Shown here in pieces: positions 8,913 to 18,872 of a stretch of 64,000 nt of DNA. The notes below the pieces were generated by a model. It searched no databases and had not been told where the DNA came from. It saw only the letters and a program-made list of their open reading frames with translations. Numbering within the stretch: the first letter of the stretch is position 1; the number at the start of each line of letters is the position of its first letter. The position numbers and the translations under genes are program-made. The DNA comes from a virus. The stretch is taken from positions 28,924 through 92,923 of IMG/VR virus record IMGVR_UViG_3300031236_000003. One strand, written 5' to 3'.

Positions 8913-11900
8913 TGGCTGACCAAGCCACCGTTCCGGCACCCACGACGAACCCTGCTACTCCTCCCACGAGCGGCGGCGGAAGTGATGCGTTCGCTAATCT
9001 GGTCAATTCCAAGCTCAAGAAGATCGAGGGCGGGCGCAAGGACAAGTTCGCCGACTTGGTGAACTCGAAGCTGTCGAAGATTCAGACGGCAAAGCCTGCT
9101 TCTACCGCTTCAACTCCTCCTCCAGAAAAACCAGCCGAACCAATCCACTCGCCGAGTTGGTGGGAGACAACCAAGGCTGTCGCGGGATGGGCAGCGAGCG
9201 GAACTGCCGATATCCTGTTCGGATCTGGCGGTGGTGTTGCTTCTATCCCCGGCGTCGAGTCTACCTATAAGGGTACCGACCTTGATCCAGATAAAATCGT
9301 CAAGCAAGGCGTAGCGAAGGGAGATCCGACCGCAATCAAGACGGCCAAACTCCAGCAGGAGATTCACGAAACCTTCGAGGCTCCGCTTCTCAACGTAAGC
9401 GGCAGCAAGCCGTTCCAGTCCGTCTTCGATCCTAACAGCAAGAACGCGGTTTCCAGATTCGCAACCGGAGCAACGAAGTCCGTCGAAGGTATGACGAGCA
9501 TCGAAAACTTGTACTCGCTTGGCTCAATCTACGCCATGCCGGAAAGCATAGCTAAGCCGATGGGACTCCGATTTCAGGCGGACCTCGCGACCAGCGGCGT
9601 GCAGGGAATCACTCAGGCGACGGAAGCGACGGCGACTGGCGACGAAGGATCGGGCGCGGAAGCCTGGGGCGGGATGTTCGGCAATCTCGCCGTAATTGTT
9701 GGAATGCACTACGGCGAGAAGGGCATCCATGCTGGCGTCGACGCGATCAAGAACCGCGACACGACGGCCACGCTCAACGAGAAAGCCCAGACCGAGTACA
9801 AGAAGAAGTTCGCGGACCTTGACGACAACCAGAAGGCTGCGGTTCTCTATGGAGCAGTTGAGGACGCCAACCCGAAGTTCCGCAAGCGCATCGACGAGGA
9901 AGTCGATCGGATGCGAGAGCGCCGTGCCAAGAAGAAGCAGGATGCTCCGGCAGTTGATGCCAACATGGTACCGGGCGCGGCGGCGATGGTTGAGGCCAAT
10001 GCCGGCACGGAGCAGGAGCGGCAAGATAGGCTGGATGCAGCCAAGAAATTCGCGCGGCAGATCGTCGCGCGGCGCACGCGAGAGGAAGCCTATAAGCAGC
10101 AGACGGCGCAGCGGGAGCACGAAACTCGGCAAGCGGCGGCAGCGGCGGCGAATACGGCGGCGGAATCCAGCCGCGTCCAGGGCGAGAAGGATCGCGCCGC
10201 GGAGGAAGCTAAGTCTCTGGAGGCGCAACGCGGATTCGGCGTGACCGAAGGGCGTGTTGCGGAGTTACTGCCCAACCGCGGTGTCGGTATGACCACGGAG
10301 CGGGAGTCTGGTCAGCGGTACGACCCTGAGCATCCGGAGGCAGGCGGAGTTCCAATCGTTGATCGCCGTGCCACTGCCGGGCAGGAGATTCCGGAGAAGA
10401 CCGCGCAGATGACGGCGGCCGAGTTCCGGCTCAACGAGATTTCCGAGCGCGAAACCGGCACATCGTTCTCGTCGAAGTCCGTCGCCGAGCAGCGCAACAC
10501 GGCATCGCTACTCGAAAAGAATCATCCGGAGGCGTGGGAAGCGTTCAAGAAGACGCCAGCCTACGATCAGTATGTCGCCGACGTGAAGCACGCGGACATG
10601 GCCGACGCGACGATTAAGGGATTCCTGGAGCGTAATCCAGAGGGCGAACCGGAATCGCTGCACCCCGGCGCGGACATGAGCATGGGCCTTTCGCAGCTTA
10701 TTCTCAATCGCATCGACGTGGATTCCGTTTTCAAGTCAGACCCGGCCACGCACCGCGATCTGAATGAGCACGCCGAGAGGACAATCGGGAAGTCGTTCGA
10801 TTCGATGGACTCCAGCGGCAAGGTAGCGGCACTGGCCTCCTACCTCAAAGAGAAGCCGACCAAGGTTCTCGCGTTCATGACCGACGACCTGAAGAGTCGC
10901 ATCGGGTCCGGCCAGCACATCGACCTCGCGAACATGGATGCGGAATCCAGGGCGCAACTCCAGCAGCAGACATTGATGGCTACCCGCGACGATATTCGCC
11001 GGACGATGGACGCGGGAATTGCCGAGCAGATGGTGGCCGAGGAGCGGAAAGCGCAGCAGCAGGAGTTGACCGACGCGATGTACGCCTCGCTCAACAGCCG
11101 TACCCCATCGCTCGAAGCGGTCTACGCGACGAGCAAGGACATGACGGCGCAGGCCGCGAGCCTTGGACTGGGCCAGGTCAACTCGCTCGACGACCTTTTC
11201 AAGATCGAGAAGGACGCGCTCAGTCTGCCGGCGCGAATCCGGACTCCGGCAACGAATGAGTTCCTGATGCGGATGCGCCAGGTGCGCGCGGCGGCCGAGG
11301 ATCACGTTCTGCGGGAACTGGCGGAGGCGACTGCGCAGCGTGTGCGCGACAATCCGACTGCGGCGTGGGAGTACAACGCGAAGCAGGTGCTTCACTTCTC
11401 CGGGCAGGCGGCGGATCTGCGGCAGGCGGCGGACGACTTGCGCGCGCAGGGACGGAAGCAGGAAGCGGATACCGCGCAGCACGCGGCGGATGTGGCGAAG
11501 GCCAAGGCTGAAGCGATTGTTACCGGAGCGCAGATTGCCAGCACTCCACCACCGGCCCCGGCAGCACGCAAACCGCTGCGAGTCTCAGTTGGGCGCGAAA
11601 CCCGGATTGTGACGCCAAGGAACCCGGAAGGCTACAAGGCTCACTATGCCGTAGGCGAACTCACAGACCTCCAGACCTCGCACATGCCGCACACCTTCGA
11701 GAAGCGGCCCGGCGTGAATCAAATTGTCCAGCCTCGCGACTACTCGACGGACACGGACGCTCAGGTTGAAGCGCATCGCCGGACGATGAACCCGGACAAC
11801 GACGTGTTTCTGGCTAACGGCGTCACCTCGCAGGACGGCCCGGCGGTCGTCGACCACGACTTGCATGTTGTCTCTGCGAATGGCCGGTCAATCTCTCTGG

Positions 11901-14900
11901 CGATGATGCTCCGGGACAACCCGACCGGCTACGCGAAGTACGTCGAAGACTTCCACGCGCGCGCGGCATCATTCGGTATCGACCCGGCGGAAATTCTCAA
12001 GTACGAACACCCTGTCTTGCTCAAAGTGCTGGACGAGCCAGTAGACCGGAATAGCGCGCAGTGGGCGCTCATGGGCATCGACATGAACGATTCCCAGTCC
12101 AGGGGGATCGGCGAAGTCGATATGGGAGCGGCGACGGCCAACCTGCTGACGCCGGAGTTTACCGACCGCCTAAGTGGGATTATCGACTCACTCGACATCT
12201 TCGACCGCAAGGGGACGGCTACGACGGTGCGCGAGGCCATGAGCGCGCGGTCTGCGGAGATAGCGAAACTGCTAACAGATGCCGGCGTGATTTCTCCGAA
12301 TCGGCGCGTCGAATTCATCGACAAAGAGACTGGAGCACTCAAGGAGAAGGCGAAAGATTTATTCGAGAACCTTCTGATGGGGCTGACTGTCACCGACTCC
12401 TCCGTCATCAAGGATGCCAAGCCGGCCATCAAAGACAAGCTGACTCGCGCCGGGATGTCGTTCGTAAAAATGAAGAGCGCCGGCGAGAACTGGAACCTCG
12501 CATCGTTCAACACGGACGCGATCCGGCTATTGAATCGGGCACAAGATGCGGAGGCCAGGTTACTAAGACTGGCCACGCCCGAAGCTCAGGCGCGCGGCGA
12601 AGGCTCAGAGTCGCTGATCGAGCGCTATCTCCATCCCACGAACTATCAGGACAAAAATGGCTTTGGTCCACAGGTCGATCTTCTTTTGGATGGCCAGGCG
12701 CACGTTGCTCCGCCACATCCGGCAGTTGAAGCGCTGGCTCGGGCGATAGAAGAGTCGCCGCGGGATTACGCGACCATGATCGCGGAGTATGCGAAATCGG
12801 CCACGGGCACCCAGTTGAGTATGTACGGCGCGGAGCACCCCGCCGTTGCATTCACCAACAAAATCGCCAGCCGGTACAGCGACGGCAATGGTGGCAAACT
12901 CAGTGTGGCCCCCGAAGAGTGGGGCACAGTCGCTGGTCTGTCCGACAAGGCGAAGGCGGAAATCGAACTCGGCCACGGCCCGCTGCCAGTTGAACCCGAG
13001 GTCCACGCAGAGACTGCCATTGCGGATGTGACGCCGGATTCATCGAGCGTGACGGAGGCGATTCCCGAAGGACCGCGCACAGTGCAGGATTTGCGCAAGG
13101 CGATCGAGAACTTTCCTGGCCTCACTCCTGAATTAGCGGAAGCGGCGTCGCAAATGATCGAGCAGTTTCTTCCGAACGCTCTTGGTATGAGCGTGGAGGA
13201 ATTACTTGGCAATCGGCGGCTTAATTTCGCAATCGGCGGCAAAGATCTCGATAATCGCGGCTACATGCAGATGATTGGTGAAACTTCGGCTGTCATCGGG
13301 ATTTGCGACTCTGCGGACATTTCCACCTTTGTCGAGGAGGTTGGGCACTACATCCGGCAATTTATGAAACCGGAGCACCAATCTACTGCAAATAGATTCG
13401 TTGACTTTAAGCCGGAAGCCCCGAAGAATTTCAAGGATAGGTCTGGGGCGGTGGAGTTCGTTGAGTCGGCTAACAGGAAAATTGCGGAGACGGCGGAAAA
13501 TAAAAAGAGTGTCGAAGCTGGGCAATGGGAGGTTGTCTCTTCGGGAGATGGCTTCGCTGCCCGTAAAGGGTGGTCTGAAGGCCAAGAAGAGATGTTTACA
13601 GGCGCGCTAAAGAGATATCACTTCGACGGAGGCATCCGGCGCGGCAATATGGAGAAGGTATTTTCGACGATATCGAAGGCTATGCAGTCGATATATTCCT
13701 TCGTGACGGCGCGGAAATGGGCGCAAGGTTCGAAAGAACTCAATGCCATGTTCGATAACTGGTACGACTGGGATAGGGCAGAGCGCAAGCCACTTACAAC
13801 GCGACTCGACCCGGATGTACTGGCGGATGCAGCTAAGGGCGAGTGGCCGAAGAATCTCAAGTCTGTCGATTTCAGCGAACGGCAGGTGAGCGCCAAGGGA
13901 AGTAAGTTCACTTTCCTCGACGAAGAGGAGGCTCGCAACTTCATAAAGGATAAGAGGAACGCGGTCAAGGCCTACCGGATATACAAGGAACCTGGCAAGG
14001 ACATGATCTACGTCATCGCCGATTCTAATACTAAGACACTCCATCAGCCCGGACTTAGTGAAACGTTCGATCTTGCCCGCAAGGCAAAAGACCTAGAAGC
14101 GCAACTCAAGAAGGAAAATGATCCCAGGCGGCAGGCGTGGCTGCGTGGACAGTTGAACGATGTCGAGAATAAGTTGCGAGGGTCTACATTCGTGGCTGGA
14201 GGAACGCCGGAGCCGAAAGACACCAGCGTCATCCAGTTGGTGCATGGTCTGAGCGAAAAGCCGACGATGAATGAGCCGACGACCCCGGCGCAGGCTGTGA
14301 CCGTGCAGCAGGCCCAAGGCGACCCAACCGCAATTTCACTGGGAGGTGACCGTGGCAAACCGCGAGGAGTACCTGATGGACCTGCTGGGGTTCGAGAAGA
14401 GAAGCCAGTTGATCGAGTTCCTGAACAAGCCAAGCCAGCCGACGGGGAACCTGCACCCGCAAAGGGTCGAAGAGGCGACGGCGACATCGCCAAGCCAGCA
14501 AAGTCCCCCCTCAACGAAGTAAAGGCTGCGAAGCTCAAGGCACCCGACCGGCAGCGCGGGACGCCAGTGGCCGATCCCGATGTGTGGCGTGGGCATGTCG
14601 AGGCGCTAGGACTGCCGACCGGGACTCCGCCGCCGACCGTGCGCATTGATCCCGACATCCGAGACCTGATGATCTACCCCGGCCAGGCGGAAGCAATCGA
14701 AGGCGCGTTGTCTGCGCTTCAGCAGCATGACGCGACAATCCTTGCAGCTCCGACCGGAGCCGGCAAGTCCTGGATGCTGTCTGCTATTGCCAATCACCTA
14801 CTCGGCACCGGCGGCGACACGGTTGGCTTACTGGTAACTCGTAGCCAAAACCTAATCCATGAGGCCGACGGCTTCGTCGATACAGCCCGGAAGTTTGGCG

Positions 14901-17900
14901 TCGACGTGGACGAGTTGCCAACAAAGATGGCCGACCTCCAGACCGGCATGTACGCGGCGACTTACGCCGGAATCCGAGGCAATCGCGACCTGCTCACTGT
15001 TCCGTGGGACTTTGTGCTCTTTGACGAGTCAGCCGAGGCTCGGAACTGGACGGACTCCGAACAGGGCAAGGCCGTAACCCTATTGGGACATGCGGCGAAG
15101 AAAGTAGTCTATTCGAGCGCCACGCCCTATTCGACGGTCATGGAACTCGGGTACATGCACAAGCTCGGCCTCTGGCCAAAGGGAGGGTTCACCGAATGGG
15201 CAAGGCAGTTTGGTTTGACGGAAGTTGGGCCAAATACCTACAGCGGTGGCACGAGCGCCAAAAAGCTCGAGAAGTTGCGGCAGCAGATCATCGAGCGAGG
15301 GCAGTGGCAAACGCTACACAAGGACATGGATGGCGTCGAGGCGCACGTCGCTCTGGTTCCGCAGACTCCTGAAGTCAGGGCTGGCGTGCGCAGTATCCGC
15401 CAGGCGTTCGCTATGGCCATGGAAGGCTTCAAGAGCGCCGGCATGAGCCGCTATCTGACGCCGACGGCTGGCCACGAAGCGATTTACCTCAAGCGGTACA
15501 TCGAAAGCCAGCGGCTGCCGAACGCGATCGAGTTGGGCAAGAAGGCGATTGCCGACGGATGGAAGCCAATCTTCTTTTCGGAGTACCGTTCCGGCGCCGA
15601 GATGGGCATGGACTTCTTCCACAACCTACCGGGCGACATGGGCGCGCAAATCAACAAGCTCCTGCCGCCGCTGCCGGATGTGGTGGCGAAGATGCGCGAG
15701 GCCTTCGGCGATAAGGTTGGAATCTTTGCCGGCGAGGCGAACGACCTGCGCGCGGACGAACTCTCGCAGTTCATGACCGGCGACAAGGACGCTCTCTATA
15801 TGACGTATGCTGCCGGAGGCGTTGGCGCGAACCCCCAGGATAAGGTGGGCGACAAGCCGCGCATGGGCATCTTCCTTGGTTTGCCCTGGTCTGGAATCAT
15901 GTTCGAGCAGAGCACTGGACGCCCATGGCGCTACGGCACAATGTCGAATGTGGCAAACGTGTTTATCACATCTGACACTCTGCCCGAGATGAAGGTGCTG
16001 GCGACGAAGATACTGCCGAGGATGCGTGCGCTGAAAGCGGCCGTCTACGGCGAGAAGATGGAATCGAAGCTCTCGAAGAACCTGCGCGAGTCGGTCGGTA
16101 TTCCAGAGGAGATGCTGCAGTACGAACAGGGCGAGGAAGTTCAGACGCAGGCTGCCGAGTGGGAAAAGGATGGCGAGGGAGCCAACTACACCCATCTGAA
16201 AGACTTCGAGATGCCGAAGGCGAAGGATGCCAAGAACAAGGGCATGAAGTACAAGGGGCAAGGGAAGCGGCTCTACCAGGGGCCGAAGGAAGAAGACCCA
16301 TGGGCGCGCGCGGCTAACGATGCTTGGGCCGATGTTCTGAAGCGGAGCAGCGGTCTACCGGCTCCGACGGCGCGCGCTATCACCGCCAACGAGGCCATTA
16401 TTAAGTCGGAAGCGGCGCAGGCTGGGCGTAAGGCCATGGGTAGCGGAGAATCCGTGCCAGATGCGACGAAGCGGAAATCGCTGGACATGATGAACGATAT
16501 GCTGCTCTCCGACGCTAAACTCGTGAGGATGCACGGGGCGCAGGGCGGCGTACGCAATATTGGCCGCTTTGTGCAGGAGAATGGCTGGCTGCTTGCGACC
16601 TCCGGCGACAAGGTGGTAGAGAAGGCTTTCAAGCGCGCCGGGATGCCGGAGTTGGGCGAGGAAGTCAAGCGGCGCATGATCGACTGGGATTTGCGCAAGG
16701 GGCTGTATCAGGGACGGCTGCAGGGCATGTTGCGCGAGATCATCAAGGGCAACAAAATCACGCCGAAGGAATTGGGGTTGGTATCGAAGATCGTCGAAAA
16801 CAAAGGCTCATCTGATGAACCGCGCATCAACAAGGCCGTCGCCGAATTCCGCAAGTTCACCGCGCACGTCCGCAAACTAATGGCTGACGCCGGATCCGTC
16901 GTCGTCGTCTACGAAGACGGCAAGCGCAAAGAGGTTCCGTACAAGGCCATCGAAGAGGATCCCAATTACTGGCCGCGCATGTATGACTGGGACCAGCCCT
17001 TCGTTATCAAAGAAAAGGACACCGGGAATCGCGTAGTTAAGACGTTGGCCGAGATCATGAATATGCCGACTGGCGACGAGCGTCGCGAGCGGCTTATCAA
17101 CGTATTTGCCGAGAGCAAGGGGATTCCCAAGCTTCAGGCGCAGGCATTCTTTGAGCGCAACGACCGCGGCATCCGCTTAGCTGGCAACGTGGAGCGCGCA
17201 CGCCAGTTCGACATTCCGATGTATGGCCGTGATCGGCAGGCGCTGGAGCGGTACATCGACCAAGTATCGACGACACTGGCGACCACGGAGGTACACGGCC
17301 AGTTCCGGCAGAAGTTGGATCCGCTCATCGCAAAACTGCCAGATTACGAGAGCAAACTGGTGAACCACATCATCACGTCCGATCTTGACCCGGCACATCT
17401 GCCGAAATCCGATCGGCAGGCCATGTCCGCATTCAACACCGCCGTCATTACGGGAAAGATGTTCTACAGCCCGCTCAAGGTGGGGCTCCATCTTTGGAAG
17501 GCCGGCCTGTCCACCAACACACGCAGCCTCGTCTGGGCGATGTTTGAGGGCGTGACTCACCCGCAAGAGATGATGACGCGGGCGAGAGATGCGAATGCGC
17601 TCATGGAGTACAGCAAGGCGGCGTGGCTGCACGATTACGGCGCAAAGTCAGGAGGCATCGCCCAGCTATTCCTCGATTACACCGGGTTCACTTCGCTAAT
17701 CAATTTTAGCCGCGTGATTTCTGCCGGCGCGGGGCGGCTGTGGTTCGAGAAGTATGCCTATCCCGAGCTAAAGAAAGACCCGGAAAACAAGGACTTGCGC
17801 CGTAAGTTATCCGACCTCTATGGAATGTCGGATGAGCAACTGGACAACATCGTCAAGAATGGCTACGGGCCGGATGACGTGCGCAGGATGGAGTTGGGAG

Positions 17901-18649
17901 CAGCTAACTGGACCACTGGCAGCAACCGGCCGTCAGAGATGCCACCTGCATTCCGTCCCGGCAAGAATGCGAGTCCGGTCGAGCATCGCCTGGCGACCAT
18001 CCTTCGCATGACGCAATCGCTTCACGGCTTCATGTTCAAGACGGCGAATCTGGTGAACCGGGCAGTCTTCGAGCAACTTTACAAGTCTGATTGGAAGAGC
18101 CCCGCGCCCTACCACTTGATCGGCCGCTTTGCTTTCAATGCTGGGTTGGCTGGATTTGCGCTTGAGCAGATTCAAGCTCTGCGTCACCGGATGTCGGGAT
18201 CGTCGGAGGCGGACATTGAGAAGCGCCGGCACGAGTGGCTGGAGCAGCACCCGGCTTCGGCGGAGTCCCTGTGGTGGTCGATGGCAAACATCTCGATGGC
18301 GGTCGGCATCCAGCCGATGACGGAACTCTTTAATGAGATGGCTACGCGTGATCCGAAAGACAAGCAGAAACTCAATCAGCAGCACCGAGTTACACGGTCT
18401 GCGATGGGCATGATTCTCGGTATTCCCGGCGAGGACGTGACGGCAATTCTCACTGCGGTCGAGGATTACCATGCGACGTTCGAGGACACCGGCCACCACA
18501 AGCAGGACGCGGAGACCCGCCGCGCGAACATCCGCGACCGGCTGCTCAATGAATTGGTTACCGCTACGGCGTCGATTTCAGTCCTGAAGCCGAAAAAGGT
18601 CGAACCCGCCTACGGTGGTCGCCACAAGCGCGTTTCCAGCCGCATGTAA
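8912..18649 (+). CDS. Giant polyvalent protein: ddrB/ParB-like, zincin-like and SF2 helicase
   Basis: 3,245 residues. Two near-identical segments, F-A-(N/D)-LVNSKL, occur at about residues 27-35 and 46-54. A charged coiled-coil-rich region follows to about 880. Residues about 886-1300 match the ddrB-type ParB-like domain of polyvalent proteins (TSHMPHTF, QPRDYS, VVSANGRSISLAMML). Residues about 1460-1625 resemble the metallopeptidase domain of such proteins, but the HExxH site reads EEVGH (1475-1479), so it is probably inactive. After a low-complexity linker comes an SF2 helicase: Walker A APTGAGKS (1946-1953), FDES (2037-2040), SSATP near 2069, and motif VI QSTGRPWR (2333-2340). The last 750 residues are helical. 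Polyvalent proteins are known to be packaged and injected to protect phage DNA; that role here is inferred. A small gene is embedded at 14352-14522. Confidence 0.8.
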   Translation: MADQATVPAPTTNPATPPTSGGGSDAFANLVNSKLKKIEGGRKDKFADLVNSKLSKIQTAKPASTASTPPPEKPAEPIHSPSWWETTKAVAGWAASGTADILFGSGGGVASIPGVESTYKGTDLDPDKIVKQGVAKGDPTAIKTAKLQQEIHETFEAPLLNVSGSKPFQSVFDPNSKNAVSRFATGATKSVEGMTSIENLYSLGSIYAMPESIAKPMGLRFQADLATSGVQGITQATEATATGDEGSGAEAWGGMFGNLAVIVGMHYGEKGIHAGVDAIKNRDTTATLNEKAQTEYKKKFADLDDNQKAAVLYGAVEDANPKFRKRIDEEVDRMRERRAKKKQDAPAVDANMVPGAAAMVEANAGTEQERQDRLDAAKKFARQIVARRTREEAYKQQTAQREHETRQAAAAAANTAAESSRVQGEKDRAAEEAKSLEAQRGFGVTEGRVAELLPNRGVGMTTERESGQRYDPEHPEAGGVPIVDRRATAGQEIPEKTAQMTAAEFRLNEISERETGTSFSSKSVAEQRNTASLLEKNHPEAWEAFKKTPAYDQYVADVKHADMADATIKGFLERNPEGEPESLHPGADMSMGLSQLILNRIDVDSVFKSDPATHRDLNEHAERTIGKSFDSMDSSGKVAALASYLKEKPTKVLAFMTDDLKSRIGSGQHIDLANMDAESRAQLQQQTLMATRDDIRRTMDAGIAEQMVAEERKAQQQELTDAMYASLNSRTPSLEAVYATSKDMTAQAASLGLGQVNSLDDLFKIEKDALSLPARIRTPATNEFLMRMRQVRAAAEDHVLRELAEATAQRVRDNPTAAWEYNAKQVLHFSGQAADLRQAADDLRAQGRKQEADTAQHAADVAKAKAEAIVTGAQIASTPPPAPAARKPLRVSVGRETRIVTPRNPEGYKAHYAVGELTDLQTSHMPHTFEKRPGVNQIVQPRDYSTDTDAQVEAHRRTMNPDNDVFLANGVTSQDGPAVVDHDLHVVSANGRSISLAMMLRDNPTGYAKYVEDFHARAASFGIDPAEILKYEHPVLLKVLDEPVDRNSAQWALMGIDMNDSQSRGIGEVDMGAATANLLTPEFTDRLSGIIDSLDIFDRKGTATTVREAMSARSAEIAKLLTDAGVISPNRRVEFIDKETGALKEKAKDLFENLLMGLTVTDSSVIKDAKPAIKDKLTRAGMSFVKMKSAGENWNLASFNTDAIRLLNRAQDAEARLLRLATPEAQARGEGSESLIERYLHPTNYQDKNGFGPQVDLLLDGQAHVAPPHPAVEALARAIEESPRDYATMIAEYAKSATGTQLSMYGAEHPAVAFTNKIASRYSDGNGGKLSVAPEEWGTVAGLSDKAKAEIELGHGPLPVEPEVHAETAIADVTPDSSSVTEAIPEGPRTVQDLRKAIENFPGLTPELAEAASQMIEQFLPNALGMSVEELLGNRRLNFAIGGKDLDNRGYMQMIGETSAVIGICDSADISTFVEEVGHYIRQFMKPEHQSTANRFVDFKPEAPKNFKDRSGAVEFVESANRKIAETAENKKSVEAGQWEVVSSGDGFAARKGWSEGQEEMFTGALKRYHFDGGIRRGNMEKVFSTISKAMQSIYSFVTARKWAQGSKELNAMFDNWYDWDRAERKPLTTRLDPDVLADAAKGEWPKNLKSVDFSERQVSAKGSKFTFLDEEEARNFIKDKRNAVKAYRIYKEPGKDMIYVIADSNTKTLHQPGLSETFDLARKAKDLEAQLKKENDPRRQAWLRGQLNDVENKLRGSTFVAGGTPEPKDTSVIQLVHGLSEKPTMNEPTTPAQAVTVQQAQGDPTAISLGGDRGKPRGVPDGPAGVREEKPVDRVPEQAKPADGEPAPAKGRRGDGDIAKPAKSPLNEVKAAKLKAPDRQRGTPVADPDVWRGHVEALGLPTGTPPPTVRIDPDIRDLMIYPGQAEAIEGALSALQQHDATILAAPTGAGKSWMLSAIANHLLGTGGDTVGLLVTRSQNLIHEADGFVDTARKFGVDVDELPTKMADLQTGMYAATYAGIRGNRDLLTVPWDFVLFDESAEARNWTDSEQGKAVTLLGHAAKKVVYSSATPYSTVMELGYMHKLGLWPKGGFTEWARQFGLTEVGPNTYSGGTSAKKLEKLRQQIIERGQWQTLHKDMDGVEAHVALVPQTPEVRAGVRSIRQAFAMAMEGFKSAGMSRYLTPTAGHEAIYLKRYIESQRLPNAIELGKKAIADGWKPIFFSEYRSGAEMGMDFFHNLPGDMGAQINKLLPPLPDVVAKMREAFGDKVGIFAGEANDLRADELSQFMTGDKDALYMTYAAGGVGANPQDKVGDKPRMGIFLGLPWSGIMFEQSTGRPWRYGTMSNVANVFITSDTLPEMKVLATKILPRMRALKAAVYGEKMESKLSKNLRESVGIPEEMLQYEQGEEVQTQAAEWEKDGEGANYTHLKDFEMPKAKDAKNKGMKYKGQGKRLYQGPKEEDPWARAANDAWADVLKRSSGLPAPTARAITANEAIIKSEAAQAGRKAMGSGESVPDATKRKSLDMMNDMLLSDAKLVRMHGAQGGVRNIGRFVQENGWLLATSGDKVVEKAFKRAGMPELGEEVKRRMIDWDLRKGLYQGRLQGMLREIIKGNKITPKELGLVSKIVENKGSSDEPRINKAVAEFRKFTAHVRKLMADAGSVVVVYEDGKRKEVPYKAIEEDPNYWPRMYDWDQPFVIKEKDTGNRVVKTLAEIMNMPTGDERRERLINVFAESKGIPKLQAQAFFERNDRGIRLAGNVERARQFDIPMYGRDRQALERYIDQVSTTLATTEVHGQFRQKLDPLIAKLPDYESKLVNHIITSDLDPAHLPKSDRQAMSAFNTAVITGKMFYSPLKVGLHLWKAGLSTNTRSLVWAMFEGVTHPQEMMTRARDANALMEYSKAAWLHDYGAKSGGIAQLFLDYTGFTSLINFSRVISAGAGRLWFEKYAYPELKKDPENKDLRRKLSDLYGMSDEQLDNIVKNGYGPDDVRRMELGAANWTTGSNRPSEMPPAFRPGKNASPVEHRLATILRMTQSLHGFMFKTANLVNRAVFEQLYKSDWKSPAPYHLIGRFAFNAGLAGFALEQIQALRHRMSGSSEADIEKRRHEWLEQHPASAESLWWSMANISMAVGIQPMTELFNEMATRDPKDKQKLNQQHRVTRSAMGMILGIPGEDVTAILTAVEDYHATFEDTGHHKQDAETRRANIRDRLLNELVTATASISVLKPKKVEPAYGGRHKRVSSRM
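14352..14522 (+). CDS. Embedded small gene in alternative frame of the giant gene
   Basis: A GTG preceded by a near-perfect Shine-Dalgarno sequence (GGGAGGTGA, five bases before the start) opens a 56-residue frame, +1 relative to the host gene. The product begins like an ordinary globular helical protein (EEYLMDLLGFEKRSQLIEF) and ends in a Ser/Gln/Pro tail. Over the same stretch the host frame encodes only Pro/Gly/Lys/Arg-rich low-complexity linker. This suggests the alternative frame is under its own selection. Function unknown. An old frameshift remnant inside the linker would be the alternative. Confidence 0.45.
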   Translation: MANREEYLMDLLGFEKRSQLIEFLNKPSQPTGNLHPQRVEEATATSPSQQSPPSTK

Positions 18650-18691
18650 AAACGCTTGCAGAAAACCTCCGCGTGTAGCAGAATCGTCGTA
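18650..18691 (+). promoter_or_regulatory. Promoter with AACGCTTGCAG operator half-site
   Basis: AACGCTTGCAG overlaps the -35 box TTGCAG (18656-18661). A 17-nt spacer leads to CAGAAT (18679-18684), with a predicted start near 18691. It begins right at the stop codon of the giant gene. A strong hairpin terminator follows within ten bases of the start, so the transcript would be very short unless termination is relieved. Confidence 0.55.
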
Positions 18692-18700
18692 GGTCTTTCC

Positions 18701-18735
18701 GGGGTTCCTGCACGCGAACGGAACCCCGATTTTTT
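18701..18735 (+). terminator. Rho-independent terminator
   Basis: GGGGTTCC (18701-18708) pairs perfectly with GGAACCCC (18720-18727) around an 11-nt loop, followed by GATTTTTT. It probably ends the long transcript of the giant gene and also attenuates the promoter just upstream. The T-tract runs directly into the first base of the tRNA gene. Confidence 0.8.
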
Positions 18736-18812
18736 GCCATCGTCGTATAGTGGCCCATTACACTCGGCCCTTACCCGAGTTGACCTCAGTTCGAATCTGA
18801 GCGATGGCACCA
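18736..18812 (+). tRNA. tRNA, anticodon most likely CTT (Lys), CCA encoded
   Basis: Complete cloverleaf: acceptor GCCATCG/CGATGGC (7 pairs), D arm GTAT...TTAC with GTGG loop, anticodon stem CTCGG/CCGAG with loop CCCTTAC, T arm CTCAG-TTCGAAT-CTGAG (5 pairs) and an encoded ACCA end. The loop places CTT at positions 34-36. The usual U33 is C here, which is unusual, so the assigned amino acid is less certain than the gene itself. The overall sequence is close to bacterial tRNA-Glu in the D arm. Confidence 0.85.
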
Positions 18813-18872
18813 GTTCAAAATTGACCATCTAGCCCCCGCAAAACATGAGACGGTTGCCTTGAGGTACGTCCC

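Noticed and set aside
9524-10228. Leftward frame of 234 codons inside the giant gene
   Set aside because: Leu/Arg-rich shadow; the forward frame carries the domain signatures.
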